Part shown: one piece after another, positions 1-7,539 of the stretch
Numbering within the stretch: position 1 is the stretch's first letter
Layout: every line of letters starts with the position of its first letter
From: Altibacter sp.
GTDB taxonomy: Bacteria > Bacteroidota > Bacteroidia > Flavobacteriales > Flavobacteriaceae
NCBI RefSeq assembly: GCF_019913785.1
Contig: NZ_JAIOHK010000038.1
Location: forward strand, 1-33,437
DNA: 33,437 nt
Direction of reading: 5' to 3'
Notes under the pieces: model-generated
Told to the model about the DNA's origin: nothing
Seen by the model: only the letters and a program-made list of their open reading frames with translations
Database searches by the model: none
Translations under genes and position numbers: made by a program

Positions 1-1753
1 CCATGCTCAAAATTATCAGAGTGTGGAGGAAGCCACCAGTGAAGCCGAAATCGAAGAAATTTGTAGAAGTGTCTCGGTTGCTTTCACAAGTACCCCTCGT
101 GAAATACAGAAAATTGTAGACCAAATTGTACAAACCGCAGGCGTGGCCAATGGTGGCTTTGAATTGGCTCAGTGTTCGAATATTCAGAATGCGGTTGCCA
201 AAATGGTCACTAATAAAAACGGTGATGTGGTTCGTTATATTATTTATGACGGGGCATGGCTTCAATCTCTTGTTGAAGAAACGTCTAACGACTGGACCGG
301 TAAATTTGTACTGGCGCATGAGATTGGGCATCACCTCAATGGACATAGCTTAAACAATGGTTCTAGTAATCATAATTATGAACTTGAAGCCGATTATTTT
401 GCGGGAAGAGCCTTGGCCAATCTGGGAGCTACGCTCGATGAAACCTTGGCAGTAACCGAAGAAATGGCCGTCAAAGCCACTTTTTCACATCCTGCCAGAG
501 TGGATCGAGCGGCTCAGGCAGAAGCAGGTTGGAAATCGGTTACCAATAAAGAACTTACCATAGTCGTTAAGGACAAAGAAGTAAGTGAAATCGCAAAGGA
601 AATCGTTTCAATGATCCAAGAGAAGTTGTCCAACTCGGCAAGTTTGACCCAAGAAGATTATCAGAAAACACTAAAACAACTTCGATTAGTTCGCGGACCC
701 AAATACTATAAAGGGTATACAGAGGATATACGTTACTTAGAGGCTATCACGCTGAAAGGTTTAAACGAAGACGATAAGGCGATGGAGTCTTACATTAATT
801 ATCTGAGCATTGAAGGTTTGGACAAGGAAGAACGTATAAAGCAAATAGGTACCTTATATGCCGAATCCAATTCAAAACAATCTGCCTTTTTTGCCAATCC
901 GTTGGTGGTGTATAATCTCAGTAAAGTGTACTTCAAAAACAAGAAATATGACAAAGCAATAAGTATGGGGAATCAGTTCTTATCAAGATCTGAAGATCCT
1001 ACCCGAAAAACCGATATCATAGAAATTGTTGCCAAAAGTGAATTTGAGAAAATTGAAAATGAAATCGCCGATCTTACGCCAGACGAAGCAATAACACAGG
1101 CCAAGGTACATATTCAAAACTTAGACTATAAAAAAGCCCTTGAACTGCTATCACCAGTAGCGGCCAAAAATGTTTCACAGGCGCAGTACCTTTTAGGGAC
1201 CTTACATTTAGAAGGCAAGGGAGTCCCTACGAATGCGGTACAGGCAGCCGATCTTTTTGCAAAAGCGGCACAAAATAATAATTCGGATGCGCAACTGAAA
1301 CTTGGCTTTCTTTATATGGAAGGCAATGGAGTTTCCAAAAGTTTGGAAAATTCAAAATTTTGGCTCACAAAAGCTGCTGAAAGTAACCATCCCGATGCTG
1401 CTGCTGCATTGAATACACTAAAAACACTGGAAGATGCAGTTATAAGAAAAAAGGAAGAAGAAAAAGCTGCTGAAATTGAAGAAATAAAAGAAACTGAAGC
1501 CGAAATCTTAGCCAAAACATTGGCGAAGGCAGACACTTATTTTAACAACGGACTGTATAGCGATGCCTTTGAAAATTATCTAATAGCGGCCAAGAAAGGC
1601 AATGCCAGTGCCCAAGAACGAGTAGGCTGGATGTATTTTAAAGGAAAAGGAGTTGATAAAGACAAAGACCTTGGAATAGAATGGTGGAGAAAAGCAGCCC
1701 TACAGGGTAATGGTACTGCCATTAGTTTCTTAACAAGACTAGGGAAATGGTAA
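1..1753 (+). CDS. M48-like zinc metalloprotease with Sel1 repeats (5' truncated)
   Basis: The reading frame is open from the first bases of the window. It translates as HAQNYQSVEE before the first possible GTG start at 23, which looks like the end of a signal peptide, so the true start lies outside. Counting from 23, a zinc-binding HEIGH motif sits near residue 99 and a downstream ELEADYFAGR near 120, which supplies the third ligand as in M48-type peptidases. The second half holds Sel1-like (TPR-related) repeats of the form YLLGTLHLEGKGV near 390 and 425 and WMYFKGKGV near 540, interrupted by a Lys/Glu-rich coiled-coil stretch near 475-500. The likely role is an exported or periplasmic protease with a protein-interaction tail. 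The substrate is unknown. Family assignment is confident; cellular location is inferred. Confidence 0.8.
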   Translation, partial: HAQNYQSVEEATSEAEIEEICRSVSVAFTSTPREIQKIVDQIVQTAGVANGGFELAQCSNIQNAVAKMVTNKNGDVVRYIIYDGAWLQSLVEETSNDWTGKFVLAHEIGHHLNGHSLNNGSSNHNYELEADYFAGRALANLGATLDETLAVTEEMAVKATFSHPARVDRAAQAEAGWKSVTNKELTIVVKDKEVSEIAKEIVSMIQEKLSNSASLTQEDYQKTLKQLRLVRGPKYYKGYTEDIRYLEAITLKGLNEDDKAMESYINYLSIEGLDKEERIKQIGTLYAESNSKQSAFFANPLVVYNLSKVYFKNKKYDKAISMGNQFLSRSEDPTRKTDIIEIVAKSEFEKIENEIADLTPDEAITQAKVHIQNLDYKKALELLSPVAAKNVSQAQYLLGTLHLEGKGVPTNAVQAADLFAKAAQNNNSDAQLKLGFLYMEGNGVSKSLENSKFWLTKAAESNHPDAAAALNTLKTLEDAVIRKKEEEKAAEIEEIKETEAEILAKTLAKADTYFNNGLYSDAFENYLIAAKKGNASAQERVGWMYFKGKGVDKDKDLGIEWWRKAALQGNGTAISFLTRLGKW

Positions 1754-1772
1754 TCCCCTTCCTATTTAAAAT

Positions 1773-1803
1773 AAAAAACTCCCGATTTCTCGGGAGTTTT
1801 TTT
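1773..1803. terminator. Bidirectional intrinsic terminator
   Basis: The hairpin ACTCCCGA-TTTC-TCGGGAGT is flanked by A-runs on the left and a T-run on the right. It lies between the converging ends of the metalloprotease gene and the dipeptidyl-peptidase gene, so it can stop transcription from both sides. Confidence 0.85.
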
Positions 1804-1819
1804 ATACTCACAACACTGC

Positions 1820-3859
1820 TTAGTTTTTCACCGGCAGGTTGTTATAATTCTTCGAATACATCAACATTTGCTCTGCAAAAGTAGCAGGCTGCTCCATCAT
1901 AAAGCCGGTGATCTCCCCAGCATCATCCGTGGTTGGAGTGATTACCGGGTTTACAAATCCGCTATATGGAGCTGAAGTAAACTGCTTGTTACGCTCTAAT
2001 ACCTCTGCATGAAGCGTTTGATCTACTTTAACACCATAGCCTTCTACCAAGGCTTCAACGGCAGCATAGTCTCCTTCCGACTTAATTCGTTGCGTTTCGC
2101 GTAACAACTGACCAAACAATTCGTGTAATTTATCATAGTCATTGATATTGTAATACGTCTTACCATCGCGCGTAATCTTTTCGATTACATTATCAGCTTT
2201 TCCTTTTTCAAATGCCCATGCAGAAACCCATTGACGGTTTCGCATATGCGATTCTTCTACATCGTCACCAAGGTTTAAACGGATTAACTGAGTCATTAAT
2301 CCATTTCTTATATAACCGTCAAACGCTGCCTTCCCAACTTTCTTCCAGTCGTCTACCAAACCTAGTTCTTGTAATTTTGGGTTGTACAAATAATACAATC
2401 CTACTAAGTCTGCACGTCCTTCTTCCAAGGTTGAGGCATAATTCTTTAAAGTTTCCTTTGTCTCACCCACTCCCGGATTTAATTGTCCCGAAGCATGTCC
2501 AATCACTTCATGTAAAGCCGTATGCAATTTATCTCCAATCTGACCGTATTCTTCTTCCAATGCCAATTCTTCTGCATCGTTCACAAACTCTTTCAATCTA
2601 CCAGAGCTTCCGGCATTGTTATACGAATGAATTATGTTTCCTAAAGAAACAGACTTACTTCCCACTGCGGCACGGATCCAGTTGGCATTTGGTAGATTAA
2701 CCCCAATTGGCGTGCTTGGAGAGGCATCTCCTGCTTCACCGGCAACGTTCACCACCTTGTAAGAAACTCCTACCACGTTCTTCTTTTTATGCTCCTCCAT
2801 CAACGGTGAGTTATCCTCAAACCACTGTGCATTTTCAGATAAAACCGACATCTTTTGTGACATGTCAAAATCTTTTATCTGCACAATTGTCTCGTAGGAA
2901 CCTCTATATCCTAATGGGTCATTATACACCTCGATAAAACTGTTGATATAGTCTATGTTTCCTTCCGTAGCAGCTGTCCAAGCCACGTTGTAGTCGTCCC
3001 AAGTTTGCAAATCACCCGTCTTATAATACTGAATTAACAATCCAATAGCATCTCCCTGTGCCTGATTTTCAGCAACACCTTGGGCTTTGTCAAGCCACTC
3101 AACAATCTTGTCAATCGCAGCACCATATAATCCTCCCGATTTATATACGCGTTCTTTCAAAACACCATTCTCCTTTACCAATTGTGAATTCAATCCGTAT
3201 GATAAAGGTTTCTTTGGATCCGGAGATTTCATTTTTCCATAGAAGGTCTCAACGTCATTATTGGTGACATTGGGTCCATAGAAGTTTACTGCCGAAAGGG
3301 CCACATTATCAATACCCTTCCCTTGGTTTACCTTTTTGCTATCTGTATCGTTAAATAAAACATCAAATGCTTCACCTTTCAAACTAGTATTCGTTTCTGT
3401 TAATAGCGTCTTCAGATAGTCCAAAGAAAACTCAGGTTTTAATTTGTCGTTTGAATAATGGTGGTGGATTCCGTTAGAGAACCAAACACGCTTAAGATAA
3501 ATTTCAAAATTCTTCCAGTCTTCGGTAGTTTTATCACCCCGATAGTTGACGTATACATTCTCTAAAGCAGCTCGAATCGCCAAATTATGTCGGTAATTCT
3601 GATCCCACATAATGTCACGGCCGGCTAAACCTGCCTGAGTTAAGTAATACACGAGCTTTTGTTCTTTCAAAGTAAGTTGCTCCCATCCCGGAACTTGATA
3701 CCGTAAGACCCTAACATCAGCAAATTGCTCTACATTATAATCAAACTCATTAGTTTCAACTTTGGCGACTTCTTGAGGTTCTTTTTTATTCTTGTCGTCT
3801 GCACAAGAAACAAATAGCAACCCGCTCAATGCCATTGCAATAAAAAAAGTATTCTTCAT
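1820..3859 (-). CDS. Dipeptidyl-peptidase III (M49 family), lipoprotein
   Basis: This 679-residue protein begins with a lipoprotein signal (LFVSC, Cys near residue 19) followed by a charged linker, so it is probably anchored in the envelope. The M49 zinc motif HExxxH is present as HEVIGH at residues 450-455. The second motif EExRAx is present as EEGRAD at 479-484, about the expected distance downstream. M49 enzymes remove dipeptides from the N-terminus of short peptides; here the enzyme would process peptides in the periplasm or at the surface. The length matches the family. A TACATTTG promoter-like element lies about 24 bases upstream of the start. The gene is transcribed alone and converges on the preceding metalloprotease gene with a shared terminator. 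Confidence 0.9.
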   Translation of the reverse strand: MKNTFFIAMALSGLLFVSCADDKNKKEPQEVAKVETNEFDYNVEQFADVRVLRYQVPGWEQLTLKEQKLVYYLTQAGLAGRDIMWDQNYRHNLAIRAALENVYVNYRGDKTTEDWKNFEIYLKRVWFSNGIHHHYSNDKLKPEFSLDYLKTLLTETNTSLKGEAFDVLFNDTDSKKVNQGKGIDNVALSAVNFYGPNVTNNDVETFYGKMKSPDPKKPLSYGLNSQLVKENGVLKERVYKSGGLYGAAIDKIVEWLDKAQGVAENQAQGDAIGLLIQYYKTGDLQTWDDYNVAWTAATEGNIDYINSFIEVYNDPLGYRGSYETIVQIKDFDMSQKMSVLSENAQWFEDNSPLMEEHKKKNVVGVSYKVVNVAGEAGDASPSTPIGVNLPNANWIRAAVGSKSVSLGNIIHSYNNAGSSGRLKEFVNDAEELALEEEYGQIGDKLHTALHEVIGHASGQLNPGVGETKETLKNYASTLEEGRADLVGLYYLYNPKLQELGLVDDWKKVGKAAFDGYIRNGLMTQLIRLNLGDDVEESHMRNRQWVSAWAFEKGKADNVIEKITRDGKTYYNINDYDKLHELFGQLLRETQRIKSEGDYAAVEALVEGYGVKVDQTLHAEVLERNKQFTSAPYSGFVNPVITPTTDDAGEITGFMMEQPATFAEQMLMYSKNYNNLPVKN

Positions 3860-3882
3860 TTTTACAGTTTATTGGTTTTCAG

Positions 3883-3890
3883 CAAATGTA
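3883..3890 (-). promoter_or_regulatory. Promoter -7 element upstream of DPP III
   Basis: TACATTTG on the minus strand matches the Bacteroidota -7 consensus TAnnTTTG. A TTTTG about 16 bases further upstream could be the -33 element. This places the transcription start about 15 bases before the ATG at 3859. Confidence 0.5.
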
Positions 3891-3950
3891 GCAAAATAAT
3901 AAATGTCAAAATTGATTATCTTAGCACAAATAACCAACACACCTATCCCT

Positions 3951-5015
3951 ATGAAAATCTTAAAGTACTTGTTGTTTCTTATTCTCATAGTGCTCATTGG
4001 CGGTGCTATCTATTTTGGTACAAAAGACGGAAAATTTGATGTAGCCGAAAGCAAGGTTATGGAAGCTCCCGCCGAAGTAATCTATAACAACGTAAAAGAT
4101 TACAAAAACTGGCAAGAATGGGGGCCATGGATGAAACTCGATTCGGCCATTGTAATTAACTATGCCGAAAAGACCGAAGGTGAGGGTGCTGCCTACTCGT
4201 GGAGTAGTGAGCACATGGAAGTGGGTGATGGCTCTATGAAAACGCTTAAAGTTATTCCGAATAAAGAGATCGACCAAAAAATAACCTTCAATACGCCCGT
4301 AGGTGATAGTGAGAGTGATGTGTACTGGCGGTTTGAAGCAACCGAAACACCAGGTCAGACCAAAGTTACTTGGGGGATGAAGGGAGAGCAATCGTTTATG
4401 GAAAAAGTCTTTATGTCCTTTCAGGATGAAGATATGGAAACCGGTATCAGTAAAATGTTTCAGCAGGGATTAACCGATATAGAAACCATTGTAAAAGCTG
4501 AAATGGAGAGCTTTTCTGTCAATGTAGATGGCGTAACACAATACGGTGGCGGCTACTATATGTTCAACTCCACAGCTTCGAAACTTAGCGAGATTGGTGA
4601 AAAGATGGGAGCTATGCTCGGACAGGTTGCGGGTTATATGGAGCAGAATAATTTGAACATGGCAGGAATGCCCTTTACCATCTATAACGAAATAGATGAA
4701 GCCAACGGCACTACCATTTTTACAGCGGCCATCCCCGTGAAAGAAAAAATTATCACACCGGCCGGAAGTCCGGTACTTTGCGGATATATGGAACCCGTAA
4801 CCACGGTAAAAACCACCTTGAAAGGACAGTATAAGTATTTATCTAAAGCATATGATAAAGCCCAAGCCTATATAGCTCAAAACAACTTGCAAGTACATCC
4901 TACGGCAAAGATGTTCGAGGTATATGCGAACGATCCCGGAGAAGTGCCCAATCCTGCCAATTGGATAACTGAAATCTATATTCCTATTGTTCGGCCGGTA
5001 AATCCAGAAAACTAA
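3951..5015 (+). CDS. Membrane-anchored SRPBCC / GyrI-like domain protein
   Basis: I place the start at the ATG at 3951 because it opens directly into a single hydrophobic segment (KILKYLLFLILIVLIGG). An in-frame ATG at 3903 would add 16 residues and overlaps promoter-like sequence (TATCTTAG near 3917). Residues about 28-180 resemble the START/polyketide-cyclase SRPBCC fold (ESKVMEAPAEVIYNNV, NWQEWGPW). Residues about 190-352 resemble the GyrI-like/AraC effector-binding domain (AAIPVKEKI, LKGQYKYLSKAYDKAQAYI). Both folds bind small hydrophobic ligands, but the ligand here is unknown. The anchor suggests the domains face the periplasm. The stop is four bases before the crcB start, so the two are probably co-transcribed. 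Confidence 0.75.
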   Translation: MKILKYLLFLILIVLIGGAIYFGTKDGKFDVAESKVMEAPAEVIYNNVKDYKNWQEWGPWMKLDSAIVINYAEKTEGEGAAYSWSSEHMEVGDGSMKTLKVIPNKEIDQKITFNTPVGDSESDVYWRFEATETPGQTKVTWGMKGEQSFMEKVFMSFQDEDMETGISKMFQQGLTDIETIVKAEMESFSVNVDGVTQYGGGYYMFNSTASKLSEIGEKMGAMLGQVAGYMEQNNLNMAGMPFTIYNEIDEANGTTIFTAAIPVKEKIITPAGSPVLCGYMEPVTTVKTTLKGQYKYLSKAYDKAQAYIAQNNLQVHPTAKMFEVYANDPGEVPNPANWITEIYIPIVRPVNPEN

Positions 5016-5018
5016 GCA

Positions 5019-5390
5019 ATGAAGCAGTTATTGTTGGTTTTTGTCGGTGGTGGTTTAGGCAGCACATTGCGTTATTGGATAGGAAATCTTTTTAATAGTA
5101 CTGAAAATGGCATTCCCTACGGTACCTTTCTCGCTAACATCATAGGAAGTTTGCTTATTGGGATTATTCTTGGATTGGCCCTCAAGAATAATTCGCTCTC
5201 ACAAAACACGGTATTATTTCTAGCCACCGGATTTTGTGGTGGATTCACCACATTCTCCGCCTTTGCCTACGAGAATCACCTGTTTTTAAAATCGGGAGAT
5301 TTTACCTCCTTTGCCCTCTATACCATAGCTAGTTTTATTATTGGCTTTGCAGCTGTATTCTTTGGGATGTGGTTGGTAAAGTATTTTTAG
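5019..5390 (+). CDS. crcB: Fluoride ion channel FluC/CrcB
   Basis: This 123-residue protein has four hydrophobic segments and the family signatures: GGxxGxxxRY at residues 10-19, GTFLANIIGS with the conserved pore Asn at 40, and GFCGGFTTFS at 71-80, whose Thr and Ser line the Na+ and fluoride path. It exports fluoride from the cytoplasm as an antiparallel dimer. It follows the SRPBCC gene by a few bases and should share its transcript. I saw no fluoride riboswitch upstream, so fluoride control is not evident. The stop codon overlaps the end of the converging DUF1684 gene by four bases. Confidence 0.95.
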   Translation: MKQLLLVFVGGGLGSTLRYWIGNLFNSTENGIPYGTFLANIIGSLLIGIILGLALKNNSLSQNTVLFLATGFCGGFTTFSAFAYENHLFLKSGDFTSFALYTIASFIIGFAAVFFGMWLVKYF

Positions 5391-5995
5391 TGATGCCCAA
5401 AATCCTTCACACCGGCTTCAATTCGCACTTGTAAATCGTTTTGTTTCGGCGGAATTGGACATGAATACCGCTTGTTGTAGGCACAATACGGATTGTATAA
5501 CTTATTAAAGTCTAAAATCATCGTATCTCCTTCCGGAATATACGTGTCCAAGAATCTGCCCCCACCGTACGAACCATCGCCACTGGTAAGGTCGGTTATC
5601 GGCAAAAACAGGTAATCTATATATTCCGGGTCCTCTGAAGGGGTAGTGTTTTGGTATAATTCCAAAGAAAACTGCTTACCGTCCATTGTAAAATGTGCTT
5701 CACCGTATTTTACATATTCAGGAAGACGCTCGGTGGTGGTTGGCATTAAGAAAGGTTTTTCGTTGGGAGTACGGACAAAAGTTGCTTCCACTCGGTATTT
5801 TAAATCAATGGGATAAAACTCCAACTCCGTAAAGGTTTCGAGATCGGTAGTAGTTAAAATGGATGTTTCGGGATTGGTAAACGATTCGTTTTCCGAAGCT
5901 TGGTATGCTTCAATTTCTTTGATGAGCGCTTCGGTATTTTGAGATATCCCAAAACTCGTGCTCAGCAAAACTATAAGAAAAATATAGTGTTTCAT
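5387..5995 (-). CDS. DUF1684 family secreted protein
   Basis: The chosen ATG at 5995 opens a standard signal peptide (KHYIFLIVLLSTSFGISQ). An upstream ATG at 6040 would add 15 residues that do not look like a signal sequence. The C-terminal half has the DUF1684 signature: a GGGRFLDTYIPEG stretch, then LDFNKLYNPYCAY, a SCPIPPKQNDL motif with paired Cys, and a final RIEAGVKDF. The family is common in Bacteroidota and Actinobacteria and its biochemical function is not known to me. The gene stands alone and its stop overlaps the crcB stop tail to tail by four bases (5387-5390), leaving no room for a separate terminator. Confidence 0.85.
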   Translation of the reverse strand: MKHYIFLIVLLSTSFGISQNTEALIKEIEAYQASENESFTNPETSILTTTDLETFTELEFYPIDLKYRVEATFVRTPNEKPFLMPTTTERLPEYVKYGEAHFTMDGKQFSLELYQNTTPSEDPEYIDYLFLPITDLTSGDGSYGGGRFLDTYIPEGDTMILDFNKLYNPYCAYNKRYSCPIPPKQNDLQVRIEAGVKDFGHH

Positions 5996-6070
5996 AAAAT
6001 TCATTTCAGTAAAAATAGAAAAGAAATTGATACATCCCATTTATTCTTACTTTTGAAAAAATTTAAAAGT

Positions 6071-6706
6071 ATGCGATATCGGATTCTATTTTTTTTCTTC
6101 AGCCTGGTATTTATTTTTCAACATGGTAGGGCACAACATATTGACATTGACAAAAAGGCTTTGGCCTTTTTGGCTTCCGAAGAAAAAGTGAATATTCTAT
6201 TTACCTATGACGGCTTACTTATTGACGACGCTATCCCGGAAGCCGATTTTCTTAGTAAAATGAACAAAAAAATCACCAAATTCGCGAATGAAGAAGAAGC
6301 CATTAATTGGGCTGCCGCATACACTGCACATAAAAATGATATCTGGCCTGCCACATTTACTTCGGTCTTGAATGAAAAACTGGCTACATATAAAAACCCT
6401 CCAATTTTTGAAGAAAACAGTCGAGAAGCTACCTACACTATGAAAGTACATAGTAATTGGATGTATTATGGATATGATGCCGGAATTGTTGATCAACCGG
6501 CAAAGGTGACCACCGTACTTACATTTTATACCTCCGAAAACCCCGAAACTATTATTTTTTCTACCGAGATTAGTCGGGCGATGGGGCAATATAACAAAGA
6601 AGATGGCGATGGCGAAGGAAAGGGTCCCAGCTTAAACAGGATGCGAAAAGCCTATACAAAAAGTGCCTACAAACTGGCACAGGCTCTTAAAAGAGTGGTA
6701 GACTAG
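6071..6706 (+). CDS. Secreted protein of unknown function, paralogue A
   Basis: The ATG at 6071 is chosen because it starts a clear signal peptide (RYRILFFFFSLVFIFQHGRAQ); the frame is open far upstream but without signal character. The mature protein is about 190 residues. It shares its layout and many residues with the protein encoded directly downstream: FLASEEKVNILFTYDG near the N-terminus, a central tryptophan-rich WAAAYTAHKNDIWPATF, and WMYYGYDAGIVDQPAKVTT. I do not recognise a named family. The two genes are four bases apart and probably form an operon arising from a local duplication. Function is unknown; export to the periplasm or outside is inferred from the signal peptide. Confidence 0.75.
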   Translation: MRYRILFFFFSLVFIFQHGRAQHIDIDKKALAFLASEEKVNILFTYDGLLIDDAIPEADFLSKMNKKITKFANEEEAINWAAAYTAHKNDIWPATFTSVLNEKLATYKNPPIFEENSREATYTMKVHSNWMYYGYDAGIVDQPAKVTTVLTFYTSENPETIIFSTEISRAMGQYNKEDGDGEGKGPSLNRMRKAYTKSAYKLAQALKRVVD

Positions 6707-6709
6707 CAA

Positions 6710-7348
6710 ATGAGACATCCAAAATATCTTTTTAGAACGCTCCTTGTTTTATTGATGGTGCTTGCAAGCACTCAGCATTCGTACTCCCAATGGGTTAAAT
6801 TCAAAAAGAAAGAGCTTATTTTTTTGGCTTCTGAAGAAAAAATAAATGTAGTTTTTACCTATAAGGGTGTGGAATTTAATGGAGACAATCTATCTGAAAC
6901 TACCTTTCTAAATCATATCGCCTCAAAAATTACTAAGCATCAGGATACTTCCGAAGCTGTTAAATGGACGCATCGATATCGGCAACACAAAGTGAAACAC
7001 TGGCCCGAAGCCTTTGTTTCCAGCTTAAATAAAACAGTCGCCCCTTATAAGCACGCACCTACCTTTGTACTAGATGAAAAAAACGCCCGCTATACCTTGG
7101 AAGTAAAAGTAAGGTGGATGTATTTTGGATACGATATTAAAGTGTTGGCGCAACCCGCAAAGCTCACCACCGAACTCATTTTTTACCGAACAGACACTTC
7201 GCAAATAGTTTCAAAGCTGGAAATTGAGAAAACCAAAGGTCTATCCACTAAGGAAGATTTTCCGAAACTAAGTCTTAAAAGCATGGAGAATTGCTTCGAA
7301 CGAGCTGCAGAAAATCTTGGACTTTCTTTAAAAAAAGTTTTAAAATAA
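6710..7348 (+). CDS. Secreted protein of unknown function, paralogue B
   Basis: This 212-residue protein has a signal peptide ending near SQHSYSQ and is a clear paralogue of the preceding protein. The shared blocks are FLASEEKINVVFTYKG, HWPEAFVSSLN, and WMYFGYDIKVLAQPAKLTT, in the same order and with the same spacing. Identity by eye is moderate (about a third), so the duplication is old. Conserved Trp and Tyr in the WMYxGYD block suggest a shared structural core rather than a catalytic site. No known domain was recognised. It follows paralogue A by a few bases and is followed by a new promoter-like element at 7363. Confidence 0.75.
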   Translation: MRHPKYLFRTLLVLLMVLASTQHSYSQWVKFKKKELIFLASEEKINVVFTYKGVEFNGDNLSETTFLNHIASKITKHQDTSEAVKWTHRYRQHKVKHWPEAFVSSLNKTVAPYKHAPTFVLDEKNARYTLEVKVRWMYFGYDIKVLAQPAKLTTELIFYRTDTSQIVSKLEIEKTKGLSTKEDFPKLSLKSMENCFERAAENLGLSLKKVLK

Positions 7349-7362
7349 TTAAAAAATAATAC

Positions 7363-7370
7363 TACATTTG
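7363..7370 (+). promoter_or_regulatory. Promoter -7 element for the leader ORF and MFS gene
   Basis: TACATTTG matches TAnnTTTG. The expected transcription start near 7376 lies about 13 bases before the leader ORF at 7389. The -33 element is not clear. Confidence 0.5.
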
Positions 7371-7388
7371 GCTTCAATTCAAGTTAAT

Positions 7389-7469
7389 ATGAAAGTTAGA
7401 ACCTATATCAACTCACAAATCTGTGTCGTTTCACCACCGAAACTCAGGCGATGTATGTACTATTTATAG
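7389..7469 (+). CDS. Candidate 26-residue leader peptide before the MFS gene
   Basis: A complete short ORF starts with ATG at 7389 and ends with TAG at 7467-7469. The peptide begins MKVRTYINSQ and contains ICVVSPPKLRRC near its middle, so it has two cysteines and a Pro-Pro-Lys motif of the kind that slows ribosomes. It sits just downstream of a TACATTTG element and 22 bases before a strong terminator hairpin, which in turn lies just before the MFS start. This layout is what ribosome-mediated attenuation leaders look like. The peptide is not hydrophobic and has no signal sequence. It may be real or a chance ORF; I have no homology evidence. Confidence 0.45.
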   Translation: MKVRTYINSQICVVSPPKLRRCMYYL

Positions 7470-7491
7470 AGAAATAAATTAATTCAATATA

Positions 7492-7521
7492 AAAGCGTCC
7501 CGCCTTCCAGCGGGACGCTTT
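7492..7521 (+). terminator. Intrinsic terminator / attenuator hairpin in MFS leader
   Basis: The perfect 12-bp stem AAAGCGTCCCGC / GCGGGACGCTTT has a six-base loop (CTTCCA) and is followed by TACTTTTAT. It lies 18 bases before the MFS ATG. It could simply terminate the leader ORF or upstream transcript, or act as a conditional attenuator. A short alternative pairing is possible between AGGCG at 7446-7450 and CGCCT at 7501-7505, which would break the stem. Confidence 0.8.
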
Positions 7522-7539
7522 ACTTTTATATAACAACCC

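Noticed and set aside
2212-2937. Plus-strand ORFs of 162 and 76 codons
   Set aside because: They lie antisense inside the dipeptidyl-peptidase gene, whose M49 motifs are intact. The antisense proteins show no recognisable domains.
3891-5018. Fluoride riboswitch for crcB
   Set aside because: crcB starts four bases after the preceding gene, and no riboswitch-like fold was seen at the start of that transcript.
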